A DNA stretch of 64,000 nucleotides from Exophiala sp. HKRS030. Lineage: Eukaryota; Ascomycota; Eurotiomycetes; Chaetothyriales; Herpotrichiellaceae. The notes under the pieces are model-generated. The model made no database searches, had not been told where the DNA came from, and saw only the letters and a list, made by a program, of their open reading frames with translations. Position 1 is the stretch's first letter, and every line of letters starts with the position of its first letter. The stretch spans positions 6,014,001 to 6,078,000 of the forward strand of contig JAHWDD010000002.1 of NCBI GenBank assembly GCA_023897205.1. Direction: 5' to 3'. Of this stretch, positions 45,240-56,233 are shown one piece after another. Position numbers and translations under genes: made by a program.

Positions 45240-45556
45240 CTAGACGGGTTGAGAAACGCCATCGGCCTCGCCAGAGTTCACAGTTTTGCCAGTCTTCTTG
45301 ATCTTTTCGAGAACGGTGGCGTAGTCGAGGGCAGCTTCGGTGGTAACATCTGCGGTTTGAGTGTCGAGGGAAACGTTATATTCCTTGACGCCTGCGATGA
45401 ATTGATTGATTGATCAGCATCCGGCACAAAGGACACAGAGGAGTTTGAGCATCTCAAAGAGAATTTACCATCTAGTTTCTTGAGCACGCGCTCAACGGCG
45501 CCAGAGCATCCGCCGCAGCTCATGCTGACGTTGAACTTGTAATGGTGGTCGGACAT
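45240..45556 (-). CDS. ATX1: Cytosolic copper chaperone ATX1 (79 aa)
   Basis: Two exons, 45556-45469 and 45391-45240, with a 77-nt intron. The product is a single heavy-metal-associated (HMA) domain. The copper-binding motif is MSCGGC (MxCxxC) in loop 1 of YKFNVSMSCGGCSGAVERVL. The second half shows VKEYNVSLDTQTADVTTEA and, near the end, EKIKKTGKTV, where the conserved lysine near the metal site sits. Atx1 hands Cu(I) to the P-type ATPase Ccc2 in the secretory pathway. Size, motif order and intron position fit well. Confidence 0.95.
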
Positions 45557-46719
45557 GACTGAGCTGGAGTGTGGGCTAGGGTGGATTTGTAATAGAATGG
45601 GGTGAAGAGGGTTATATGAAATTGGGTCTCGAGGCAGCGATCGCGTGAACAAGTGTCAGAGAATGCGGTGTGAATGATGGACTGCGGTGCTTGTATGAGA
45701 GAGTGATCGTGGAAGAGGACAAAAGTCGTGGAGGGGTGATGGTTATACGCAGACACGGAGAGTCGAGGACAGGAGGGGGACCGCGGCGGGTGAGGCTGAA
45801 GAGGATTACTTATTATTATACTCAGGGCACATCGGTGCCAACTAGTTAGGCAGGTACGTCCAAACAAAGCATTCTTTCCTCATTTGTGCTTTGTAATTAT
45901 ATTCACTACTACGTTCCTGTCAAGTATGATGAACGCCCATGGGCCCAATCCCAAAACTTGCACTCCTGGACCTAAGACGAACCTGAAACCATGGGGAAAA
46001 TATTGGAAATGTGCTCATGGCAAATTGTCTGAGTGTGTCGAGTCTGAAGAATGTGCTCATTTCTCTACCTAGGGAGCCCAGTGCGGGCACCCGCCTCCTC
46101 GGTCCCTAGAATAGTCGGTGTAGCCAGGCGTACCAGAGTGCAAGGTCAATTGGTAAGCCAACAACTTGAAATGCTCCGTACGGGGTTGAGACTTTGAAGG
46201 GAGGCCAGTAGCTACGGGCTCAGTGGGCGCTCCAGGGAAATTCTAACTACCCGTGTGTCTGGCCTGTTCGGCGTTTCTGATGCGAAACAGAAATGAGATG
46301 AGGCCTTATGGCGTGATGAGGGGATGAATCCACCATGTCCACGCATGTCCAAAGAGGTTGTTTACGCACAAACCACGCATGTCTAAACCACCTTATCTGA
46401 TTCCTCAGGTTTGCACCTTGACTTCTCTTGGGCGGATCTGAGAGAACTCCTGTTCTAGACAAGTCGCGCCCAATCGGCCAACAGCAGAGGCATGTAAGTT
46501 GTAAGTGCTTTCGTCCGACCTTAGAACCTCCAAGTTGGGGAGCAAACCTTTCAAACATGCCACGCTTCTCCTATCAACATGGTCAGGACAACTTACACCG
46601 CAACCCAAATTAGACCCTCTGGCATGCCTCTATCACTGATCTGTCCAAGTCCGCAAACAATCAGTAGTAGCGCTCTGCGAAGCGTTCAAGGATAATGATG
46701 AAGCGAGATATTCTTCAAG
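45557..46719. other. Region between ATX1 and the HET gene
   Basis: About 1.2 kb with the ATX1 promoter and the HET gene's upstream flank. A possible 48-codon cysteine-containing frame (45926-46072) is listed separately. No other feature is seen. Confidence 0.5.
45926..46072 (+). CDS. Possible small cysteine-containing protein (48 aa)
   Basis: A short frame from adjacent ATGs at 45926 and 45929. It has four cysteines in a Lys/Pro/Trp-containing context (TCTPGPKTNLKPWGKYWKCA, then LSECVESEECAHFST). Upstream in frame is a hydrophobic stretch (VIIFTTTFLSS) that looks like a signal-peptide core, but it has no ATG, so a missing upstream exon would be needed for secretion. No family is recognised. 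It may be chance or a remnant. Confidence 0.22.
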   Translation: MMNAHGPNPKTCTPGPKTNLKPWGKYWKCAHGKLSECVESEECAHFST

Positions 46720-49027
46720 ATGCTCTGCAACGACTGCCACAAGCTGATTCAGAGGGCCGATATTGATTCCTATGACATCTCACTTCCTCAATCTCGTGCG
46801 GCTGTACGAGAAGAAGTCACCGTTGACCAGTTCCTTGTGTCTCTCAAGGCGAATTGCTATCTCTGCACCAGGCTGCAACTTGAACTAGGAAATGAGAAAT
46901 GGGACTTCATTTTTGACAGGGACGTCAGGGCTCTACTTGTCACGTTCGACAAAGTCGCTCACAATGAATTACTTTCACCAAATCTCATCTCATTGCGCCT
47001 GGGCTGTAAACTGACGCCGTTGGTCAATCAGCTACCTGCTGGCGACAGTTGGTCACATGGCTATTTGCAGGTCTCCGTGATACCTCAAAAGACTAGGTGG
47101 GACCTCAATTGTCTCCTTCGTGTCGACAATCATACACTCCTGTTTCCGCGCTGACAATGTTCAAAGATTGACCCTGTCGCCCATTGTAATTGCAGCTAAA
47201 GATGCAACCTCCACGGGAGAATCAGAGGTCTTCTCCCTCGTCAACCACTGGCTCAACTCTTGTTTGGGTGGGGACGAGCACTCTGAGTGTCGTCGACTTG
47301 GAGGCTCCTTGAACACGTCTCCGGTCCAATATCCCGCTCGCTTGATGGACTTGGACCCTGAGGATCTCCCCCTGGGCAATGGCGTTTGATAGAAATCAGC
47401 AGTGGATCCATCCTAGGCCCATTCGTGACCCTATCACATCGATGGGGTTCAAGTACTGTTAAACTCGAACGACGAACATACAAGTCCATGATGACCGGTC
47501 TTCCTATCGACACTCTTCCAACTACCTACCAAGATGCTGTACGTGTCATAAGAAGACTACGTATCCGTTATCTCTGGATAGACTCACTTTGTAGGTGTTT
47601 AACCCAATCGTGAAGCATGACGTACTAACATTTCTACTGGCATTTTCCAAGATGAGCGTCTTGATATCCAGAAGGAAGCCGTACGAATGGCAGATATTTA
47701 TGGAAATGCCATTTGCAACATTTCAGCCCTGTCGGGAAGACATGATGGTCTATTCTCCCCGAGACATCCTAATCTCGTGAACAGTGATTGCGTGTTCTTG
47801 GATCAGAGCTCCTTCGGCCTCAAGAGACATTACTTGATGAATGACCTCGATCTGTGGCCAGGGGAAATGGTTCATATGCCTTTGACTAGCCGTGGGTGGG
47901 TCCTGCAAGAGGAAATCCTCGCGCCACGAACTATTTATTTTGGATCGCGTCAAGTTCTCTGGAATTGTAGCACTCATCGAGCCTGTGAGACATACCCTGT
48001 GATGAACAAGAAGGCCTCGGCTCCGTCCGCCCGCACCTTTGAGGGAGCACAAATCTTTCTCCAAGACAATGTGATCGCGCGCATCACTCGAGTATTGCAA
48101 AGAGCAAGTATCAATACGATCGACCAACTGTCCTCCTCAACTTCAAGCGCCAACGATGACCTTACTTACAAGGTATGGACCGACTTTGTAGCTCATTACT
48201 CTCTCCGAAAGCTCACCTTCCCCATCGATAAACTCCTCGCGATCGCAGGCATCGCCAACATGTTTTATAAAGTCTTTCGATGTAAGTTTGTAGCAGGACT
48301 CTGGGCTCGACATTTTGAAGTGGGCTTACTATGGTACATTCGCAAGAATACTCGTACTGGCACACCCCTCGAATATCGAGCTCCAACCTGGTCTTGGGCG
48401 TCCAAGGAAGGATATGTCATACATGCTGATACCTTTGAACCCGACAAAGCCTCGTGGATTGTGGCAAGGGCATTGGAAGCTGAATCTCATATAGAAGGAG
48501 ATACCCACTCGTTGTCCACAGCACCACTACAACTCGGCCTGGTCACTTCAGCGAGGCTTCGACTCCAAGCCCCTTGCTTGCGCTTGCAGATGACGCCGCT
48601 GGGCGACTGGGCCCTGCGCATCGATCAACAACTCAACAACATTCGGCTTCCTCATCTTGCCATTCACCTCGATGCAACTGATCAAATCATCGACCCACAA
48701 CAGGTATATATTGGTGCCATCATTCGAACCACAGTCCACCGGCCAGGTGTGGGCAAGAAAATGGTCCTCGCCATACAAGGCCTAGTACTCGTGCCAATCC
48801 CAGATCAAGTAAACGAAATCGCCAGTTACAAAGTACCTGAAACAAGATACAAACGCATCGCATACTTCACCATCGAACATCGCAAGAGCAACACTTTAAA
48901 GCCCGCATGGGCACCTGGATCGGATGATCAAGGAATATTCCCCAAAGTTACTCAGATGGATGAGCCGAAGCAGGAATTCGTTTTCGATCGTGCCATCGAC
49001 TTTCTGGAGGATTTGGAGATCATTTAG
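46720..49027 (+). CDS. HET-domain (heterokaryon incompatibility) protein, frame disturbed
   Basis: The model is exon 46720-47119, a possible 76-nt intron, exon 47196-47590, a 61-nt intron, then exon 47652-49027. It holds only if one base is added in the C run 47368-47372; the sum is then 724 codons. The N-terminus has paired cysteines (LCNDCHKL, CYLCTRLQ), common in HET proteins. The HET core is LGPFVTLSHRWGSS, IRYLWIDSL, RMADIYGNAICNISALSG and PLTSRGWVLQEEILAPRTIYF, followed by PTWSWASKEG. HET proteins trigger cell death or growth arrest after fusion of unlike individuals. The normally conserved CIIQD after WIDSL is lost at the second splice. The first intron donor (GTGTCG) is weak. It may be a decaying copy. 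Confidence 0.7.
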
Positions 49028-49383
49028 GTCACAAGATATCTTCGACCCTAGAAGCGGAGATCGGAGTCTTAGAGCAGTGGGAACTTCCTTTGGTAGTGAA
49101 CAAGCTATACGTGCAAGACTTCTCACACAAACGTTCCATATTTAATATCTCTAACTGGGCGCATATCCATTGTCCATTTTTTGCCGTAGATGGAGCCAAG
49201 CCTGTCTCCATTGCGACAGTGATCATGTCCAAGGGTGACTGAATGCACCCCGTAGTAACAACAGGAACCTAGAGATAAACTACTTAAGCGCGGTAGTTTG
49301 GGGTAGAGGATATATACTTTCTATATCTCTGGACGGCACCGGTTTCGTTCCCAATCCCGACCTGATCGAGAACAGACCCACAG
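49028..49383. other. 3' flank of the HET gene
   Basis: Only short frames are present; it leads directly into the repeat array that follows. Confidence 0.5.
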
Positions 49384-51265
49384 TTGGGCAAATAAGTCAG
49401 TTGTCACCGTGTCATGAACATCTAGCATATTTCCCTATCTGAGAAATATCCATCCATTGAATCAGGTAATCTGATCTGGCTTGGCAACATCCCGGTAGAT
49501 AACCTATTCCCGATAAGGAATGTATCCTTTCGCTCACTCACCACGCCAGGCTGTACTCCGTAGTTTGGCAAATTCGTCGCTTTCCGCCGTGTCCTGAAGA
49601 TCATGTAGATTTACCTTGTTCAGGAGAATTCAAGGTCAGGATTAGGCATTTAACGTATTAGATGTGTCACGGATGTGTCCAATACGGAGCACTGCCCACA
49701 TGCAATCATCTCTGAGGTACATAGTTGGGTTCCGTTCCTAACCCTACATAACCCTGCCAAACCCTCCGGAACCCTCACATTAAAATTCCCACACGTACAT
49801 GAACTGCGAGTTCTTTACTTCTTTCGGAAATATCCCCTTCGATAAATGGGCAATTCGAATTTTCTGTAACGAAAAACCGTCTATCTCTAGCCCGTTCCAA
49901 ATGCTCCACAACCTCAAGAATGAAACGTCCCACACGTGCACGAAGTAAACATCATTTCCCTCTTCAGGAAAGGCAATGTAATATAACAGGTAATGTCAGT
50001 TTTCGGCCTACTGAACGAAACCCTGCAAACCGATCCCAAACCTAAAGGAGGAAATATCCCACACGTACACGAACTGAACAGTATTTCCTTCTTTAGGAAT
50101 CACTATACAATATAATAGGCAATGTCAAGTTTCAATGCCAAACGAAACCCTGTAAACCTAACTCAGAACTTTTAAGAATGAAATGGCCCACACGTACACG
50201 AAGTCAGCATTATTTCCCTCTTCAGGAAAGGCCGCGACAACAATAGGCAATGTTCAGTTTTTCGCCGAGAGGAGACCTTGTAAACCTAAATCCAGAAACC
50301 AGAAAATGAAATGTCCCACACGCGCATGGACTCAACCCGATTTTGCTTCTTGAGGAAGACTGTGTAACTAAAACAGGCAAATTCAGTTTTATCGCACCGA
50401 ACCCCCCCCGTCGTTATCTGCCCTACCAAAGCAAGCCATGCAAACCCCTTGTTAGAACGCTCTTAGATTCTCCACAGCTTCAAGGAGGAAATATCCCACA
50501 CGCGCATGAACTAAGTGTTATTTCCCTCTTTAGGAAAGATAGATCTAACGAAATAGGCAAACCAAGCTGTCTATCACTAAACCCTGTCTCCAACCCCTGT
50601 ATACGGCCTCGAGAAACACGCTTTCTTATTCTCCTCAACGCAAAGGCAAAGGAGGAAAAGTCCCACACGGGCATAAACTCAGCACGGTATTCCCTCTCTA
50701 GGAAAGATCAAGGCTACACAATAGGTAATCTTCTGTTTCCCGTCACGAAACCCGTATCTAACCCTGCAACCCCCCCTCCCCCCTTTGTAAAAGACTCCAT
50801 AATCTGAACAATTCCAAACTCCCACACGATCACGGACTTAGCACGATTTTCCCTGTCTAGGTAAGATCAAGACTCCGCAATGGGCAATTTCAAATTTCTG
50901 TTAAAAGGAAACGCATCTCTAACTTAGTAACCCTGCCACCTACCTGCAAAAGCCCCCCTCTGCTAAGATACTCAGGCGTAGCAGAACTCCACAATTTGAA
51001 TATTCAAACGTCCCACACGGATATGGACTTAGGGCTAGTTTCCCCTCTATAGGAAATGTAATATCTCTGTAACAGGCAATTAAGTTTACTAGTTAAACCA
51101 AGTCGAGGCCCAGTCGCTCCAGAGCTCCAGTCCGGTCCAGTCGCTCCAGTCCAGTCGCTCCAGAACGATGGACATCAGTTCCCGCACGTGCATGAACTCA
51201 GCCCGGAGTTTCTGTTTCGGGAATTGTCAGGTGCACGAAATAGGCAATTTTCATTCTTCAGGCGA
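49384..51265. repeat. Degenerate tandem array of a modular repeat (about 12 units)
   Basis: Ten units begin with CCCACACG or a one-base variant, at 49788, 49929, 50058, 50187, 50315, 50495, 50662, 50821, 51012 and 51181. Two more diverged units lie at about 49384-49450 and 49563-49640. Spacing is 128-141 nt for the left units and 159-191 nt for the right ones. Each unit has three boxes in order. The first is CCCACACGYRCAYGAACT. The second, starting about 26 nt from the start of the first, is an inverted repeat TTTCC-N7-GGAAA. The third, about 15-25 nt later, is ARYAGGCAAT. A variable spacer usually holds CGAAACCCTGTAAACC. The boxes keep spacing while spacers diverge. There is no long open frame and no similarity to a transposon that I recognise. 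Confidence 0.9.
51111..51163. repeat. CAGTCGCTCCAG short tandem repeat inside the array
   Basis: Imperfect copies of CAGTCGCTCCAG, with a CCAGTCCGGTC variant, lie in the spacer between the ninth and tenth array units and explain much of its extra length. Confidence 0.85.
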
Positions 51266-51790
51266 GAATCAGATACGGTATTGGGATTGTGAGGAGTTAA
51301 GATGATGGAGACTCTTTTGGGGGAATTTGGGACGGCGGGAATGCTGATTGATAGCTGATGGCTGGCGTTTATACAATGTAGGGATACACTTTCAACCTGG
51401 TTGTGGTAATGTGGTGTGTGAGCGTGCCTGATGGTCCTTTTCTCGAAGGCTGAGGCAGGATAGATACAAAATCCACGAGAGCCTTACTTCGACTAGGTAA
51501 TGAACCCTTCACATGAGTTATGTTAAGTAGATAAATATAATGCGAAGTAAACTGATTTAGTCAATTATCCTATTTGACCTTTTATACATGCTCATCGTAT
51601 AGAATACTCTATGTACAGAACACTCGGACACATCTACGTAGTCAGGGTCGTTCACTTCTATTCCTCGAAACAATCCGATTTGCACCAAAGCAAACTCAAC
51701 CATCTTTTAAACCAAGAATCCTCCATCACACCCAATGATCCCAAAGTTTACCGTCTTGACATTTCTTCATGCCGAAAAAAGTGTATCCCA
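51266..51790. other. Flank between the array and sepH
   Basis: About 525 bp of AT-richer sequence on the 3' side of sepH. Only short frames are present and nothing else is recognised. Confidence 0.5.
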
Positions 51791-54700
51791 TCAATTCCAT
51801 CGCTCATCATTTGTCGCGGCTCGTCTCGCTGTCGTCCTACGAGCACTACTCGCGACAGTAACCTCCACGTGTTGTCCATTGGTCTGATGGTGATTTTGTC
51901 CATGACCATGATTTTCACTACCTCCACTAACACTGCTGCTTCCATACCTTGAACCTGCCATGGACCTGCCATGGCTGATACTGGTCGAATGTCCGTGACC
52001 ATGTCCATTTCTCTGATCTTTGCGTACTCTTGATTCGGGCAAAGGAGTTAGACTTGTAGGTGTGCTTACACCACTACTATTTCCACCGTGTTGTTGCCGG
52101 CCATCCTTCTCGCCATTGGTCGTTGACCCTCGCGCCGATGCAAGCATACTCTCACGCGTGCTTTGTCGTGAAAGACGATGCTGGCCTACTATCGAAGCCG
52201 TAGATTGCCGTGGTAATCGAGACTTATTGACAGCCATTTCCGAGACCGAAGTGGTTGTTTGTGCACGAGTCAAGCTCGGCATGACAAAGGCAGGCGAGTT
52301 TTCTCTTACATATGAGGACCCATCGCGACTTGCTGGACGGATGGCATTTCCTCCATTCACGTAAACTCCATTGCGCTGCCTTCGAGGAGTTTGTGCTACC
52401 GGAGCATCAAACATGTTGATTGAGGCACGTTCAGAACGTCCGAGTTGAGGTGAAGTCGGCATGCTCATTTGCCGCTCAAGCAAATGAGGAGGTGTGGTAG
52501 AACTAGTTCGACGTTGGAATTGAGGGTGCTTACGTCGAGCTCCTGTCGCACCAGAAGGTACCGCCTGACCACTTTTGATACTAGCATTATCGGCTTCTTG
52601 TACAGAACGAATAAGCTCGCCAGCCATGCTTCGAACAAGAACGGCAGAATCGGAAAATGAAAGTTCCTGGATGACCTCAAAAAGACCATACTGATCAAGT
52701 AAGTATCCTCCTTCTTCTGTTGAATCGCATATACTGCCGATAATTCGTAGTAAATTTAGACGAATGGCAGGTTTGTTGTGAGTCAACTTCTGACCCAGTG
52801 TCTCAAACAATTCTGGGCTTCGTGCCATGGAAGCGGCAAGAGGTGGTGAAAGCCGTAGTAATTTCTGCAGAGGTTCTAGCAAATTCTCGAACGAGGTCGA
52901 CTTGCTGCTCGTCAAGGCAGCCACGATAGCGGAGGTAAAGTTCTGATTTTCGAGTAGATGATCCTCGACGCGAGCAGTCTCCTCTTGAAGCCAGGTAAAA
53001 ATCGCATCCAAAGCAGTGACCTGCCAATAAGGATCCGACAGCAGTGAGACATAGAAAGCCAAACCCTTATTTTGCCACAACTCTCTGCGAGCAGCTCTCG
53101 TTGAATGAGCCATATCACATAGTATTGGTAGGGCAAACTCTTTCACCGGTGTCTTATCCTGCTTGACGATTTTGATTAGAATCGGGATGATCCCAACAAG
53201 TGCCGCATCTTCCTGTCGTCGTTTCGACAAACGGCAAAGATTGTAAATGGTGTTCAAAATTTGATTTGACATCTCCCTAAAATGTTTACTGTTCATGCTA
53301 TTGCTCAGGAGTTCAGACAAGGCATCGATAGCATTTGAATTATGCATGGCGTCGAGAGTCGTAGATAACATGGATAGATTTTTGATGAATTTGAGCATCG
53401 TAACTTGATGTGGAGGTGCCATTCGTTTAAGGTTCTTGATAACCCGATGCAAGACTGTTCTCTCTGCCACAAGTTCTTTGACATAGTTTTCGGCTTGTGA
53501 GAAGACGAAAAAAATGCTTGCAATTCGACCTTCGCACAGATCTGCAAGTTCCTTTTGGTCACCAGAGTCAGCAGGCTCGTTCAAAACTCGATTGAGCACG
53601 AGTGACAATGGCTCGAGCACGGAATTTCGTGATAAGATTCTGCAAAAATCATTTTTTGGAGTGGAGCCTTGGAGCTCAAAGACGCTCCATATACCATTGA
53701 CGCCGATGAGTACCAGCTCTCGATCGTCATCATAATCGTCTTCGAGAAAGTCAACCAGTATCGTCAGTCCGCCGGCACTGACAAACATTTGGAGTATCAA
53801 AGTCGAAGTTTGATACATTTGTCGTACAAATGCCGCCGCCTCGAGGCGAATTTCACGTGGGAATTTCTTCGAGGCGAATTTGTTGATCTTAGGTATTCCT
53901 CCAACAAAGCAGAGATTCTCTTGGACCTCTTCATCCTCGTAGATCATTGCATTGACAATCTTCAGCAAATTGAGGACAACATCTAACCGATTGCAGTCTT
54001 CAAGGATTTCCAGGATGGGAAGAACACCATGGGCACTGATGATGACGCTTTTCGTTTCTGGGAACACCCCGAAATAGTTCATCAGGTCCTCAGATATCTG
54101 TAGTAGAGCGTCATCATCTTGGAGGACTTTGAGCTGACCCACGAGGACTTCAACTTCTGTTCTCAGGCGAGCGTGCTTGTCCCGAGCAATATTCGATTCG
54201 AGATCTAAGTCGGGAAGGCCCTCCTCAAGCTGTGCAAATGGATCATCTTCATCTTCCCCGTCAGGTAACCATGACAAGTTCGACATTTTGGAAGTCAGCA
54301 TCAACTCTGAACCATCTTCACTGTCGGGTCTTTCGAATGCCGTCGCAGTCTGTGCGAAGACATCCGAGAAATCCTCATCGTCCTCATTTTCTGCGAAGCG
54401 CTGTATTTCGATGGATGATCTTGTTCTACGCATGGACAATTTATTCCTTGGCCCAGCATTCCGCCGCAAGCTCCCACCTGGCTTTGGCGGTCTCATGCTT
54501 TGCATAAGGTCAGTAACACTGGGTGATTCGAGAATTTTTGACGGGGCATCAGGGTCAATGTGCATGAGGCTGAACTTCGTATCTATGGCTAACTCATTGC
54601 CATTGATGATGTCCGAATAATCCTCGATTGAGCTTTCGCGATACAGCCTTGTCGGAGGTTCTGCAGCAGCGACCTTTGGTTGTGGCGCTTTGCTTTTGGA

Positions 54701-56233
54701 CAAGTTGGTGGTCTGACGAGCCGAAGGAAGTGACACTTTCCGCGGTGCTGGAGTTGGTTTTGCCTTTGATTTTGGTGGAGCTTCTGATTTATGTCGTGAA
54801 TGACCCCTTTCTGGCTTCTTAGTTGTGGCGAGGCGAACTGTTTTCGAATTATCTGAATTGATTGTGGAGAAGCCCTTCAATGTGGAGTCCTTGTCTTCCA
54901 ACCCTTCATTCTCTTTCCCAAGAGCGTTGTCAATTGTTGCCAGGGCCATCAATCGCTCTGAGGATAACATACCTCCGAAGTTATCATGTGGCCGAAGATG
55001 GGGAAGTTGGAGAGCACTAGGCAGTATAGCTGTGGGAAAAGCATTGTCCCAATCGTCGTCATCATCTTGCAAGGATCGAAGTTTTGAAGTTCCGGCATTC
55101 TGGTAAAGAGCAGGTATTGGTGACTTGGTCTGAGCTTTGAGCATTCGAGACTCTCTTCCGCCTGGAATGGGACTCGATGTGGACGCTCTGGAATTCTTTC
55201 TCACCGAACTACCATTCGGCGGCGGAGAGTCTCTCAGAGCCTCGTTCCATTCCTGCACACTTTTGACAGCTTCATCATATTCTGTTGCAACTCTGGGAGC
55301 TACCGAGTCTGATCTTCGGGCATTGACGATCCAAGGATGTTTGAGCAATTTTCGTGCCGACACTCGCAGGTTGGGGTCTTTCTGAAAGCACTGCATGAGA
55401 AAATCCAGTGCGGTAGGAGATGCACCTTGCGGGAGAGGTGGATGGTCATCATTGACGATACGGAACAAAGCTGGCATGGGCTGAAGGGTATGATAGGGTG
55501 GTTTGCCATCAAGTAACTCAATCACGGTGCAACCCAAGCTCCAAATATCCGAGGCAGTCGTTGCTCCTGTCAATTCAATAACTTCCGGGGCCATCCAGTA
55601 AGGAGTTCCTACGACACTTGCTTCATGGAGACCAGTTGTCCGACTAGCAACACCAAAATCCGCCAACTTTACCAAACCCTGCTTGGTAGTAAGGATGTTG
55701 GCACCCTTGATATCACGATGTATAACACCCTGCTCATGCAAATAGACCAATCCTTGAAGCACCTGAGACATGTATAATGCCACCAGATTCTCGGGAAATC
55801 GACCAAAGTTTTTTGAAATCGAGTGTAGCGAGCCATTTTCACAGTATTCCAACACAATATTGAGAGTTTCTGGGGTCTTGACGAAACCGTTATACTTGAC
55901 GATATTGGGATGGTCGAGATTTTTGAGAAGGTCGATCTCGAGCATGATAACTCTGAGCTCGCTCTTTGGTAAATCTGCCAACTTAATTTGCTTAACAGCG
56001 ACAGTCTCTCCAGTTCCCCAGTTCAGTGCACGGTAGACTGAGCCGAACGCTCCCTTTCCCAGACAATCCCCTAACTGGAAATCTTTCAGCTCGGCCACAT
56101 CCTGAGCCTTTGTCTTGTCCTCCTTCTTGGTAGGACTGGAAGGAGTTTTGGTTGGTCGGGTCTTGACGACAAGACCCTCGGGTTGTCGAGCGGTCGACGC
56201 ATCGTCTGGAGGATCGGTGGTGCGGGCGGGCAT
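51791..56233 (-). CDS. sepH: Septation initiation kinase sepH/Cdc7 (MAPKKK-like, 1480 aa)
   Basis: One uninterrupted 1480-codon frame runs from the ATG at 56233; the frame extends six codons upstream to a TTG, which is not used. The kinase domain covers about residues 50-310: glycine loop CLGKGAFGSVYRAL, lysine in VAVKQIKL, catalytic loop HRDIKGANIL, DFG in LADFGVAS and GTPYWMAPEVIE. After a basic disordered linker with acidic patches comes a long armadillo-like helical region (about 680-1200; for example FVSAGGLTILVDFLEDD, ILNTIYNLCRLSKRRQEDA). The tail is Ser/His/Gly-rich and disordered. This architecture is that of SepH/Cdc7p, the SIN kinase that triggers septum formation after mitosis. 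It is intronless and intact, unlike the frameshifted genes nearby. Confidence 0.95.
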   Translation of the reverse strand: MPARTTDPPDDASTARQPEGLVVKTRPTKTPSSPTKKEDKTKAQDVAELKDFQLGDCLGKGAFGSVYRALNWGTGETVAVKQIKLADLPKSELRVIMLEIDLLKNLDHPNIVKYNGFVKTPETLNIVLEYCENGSLHSISKNFGRFPENLVALYMSQVLQGLVYLHEQGVIHRDIKGANILTTKQGLVKLADFGVASRTTGLHEASVVGTPYWMAPEVIELTGATTASDIWSLGCTVIELLDGKPPYHTLQPMPALFRIVNDDHPPLPQGASPTALDFLMQCFQKDPNLRVSARKLLKHPWIVNARRSDSVAPRVATEYDEAVKSVQEWNEALRDSPPPNGSSVRKNSRASTSSPIPGGRESRMLKAQTKSPIPALYQNAGTSKLRSLQDDDDDWDNAFPTAILPSALQLPHLRPHDNFGGMLSSERLMALATIDNALGKENEGLEDKDSTLKGFSTINSDNSKTVRLATTKKPERGHSRHKSEAPPKSKAKPTPAPRKVSLPSARQTTNLSKSKAPQPKVAAAEPPTRLYRESSIEDYSDIINGNELAIDTKFSLMHIDPDAPSKILESPSVTDLMQSMRPPKPGGSLRRNAGPRNKLSMRRTRSSIEIQRFAENEDDEDFSDVFAQTATAFERPDSEDGSELMLTSKMSNLSWLPDGEDEDDPFAQLEEGLPDLDLESNIARDKHARLRTEVEVLVGQLKVLQDDDALLQISEDLMNYFGVFPETKSVIISAHGVLPILEILEDCNRLDVVLNLLKIVNAMIYEDEEVQENLCFVGGIPKINKFASKKFPREIRLEAAAFVRQMYQTSTLILQMFVSAGGLTILVDFLEDDYDDDRELVLIGVNGIWSVFELQGSTPKNDFCRILSRNSVLEPLSLVLNRVLNEPADSGDQKELADLCEGRIASIFFVFSQAENYVKELVAERTVLHRVIKNLKRMAPPHQVTMLKFIKNLSMLSTTLDAMHNSNAIDALSELLSNSMNSKHFREMSNQILNTIYNLCRLSKRRQEDAALVGIIPILIKIVKQDKTPVKEFALPILCDMAHSTRAARRELWQNKGLAFYVSLLSDPYWQVTALDAIFTWLQEETARVEDHLLENQNFTSAIVAALTSSKSTSFENLLEPLQKLLRLSPPLAASMARSPELFETLGQKLTHNKPAIRLNLLRIIGSICDSTEEGGYLLDQYGLFEVIQELSFSDSAVLVRSMAGELIRSVQEADNASIKSGQAVPSGATGARRKHPQFQRRTSSTTPPHLLERQMSMPTSPQLGRSERASINMFDAPVAQTPRRQRNGVYVNGGNAIRPASRDGSSYVRENSPAFVMPSLTRAQTTTSVSEMAVNKSRLPRQSTASIVGQHRLSRQSTRESMLASARGSTTNGEKDGRQQHGGNSSGVSTPTSLTPLPESRVRKDQRNGHGHGHSTSISHGRSMAGSRYGSSSVSGGSENHGHGQNHHQTNGQHVEVTVASSARRTTARRAATNDERWN

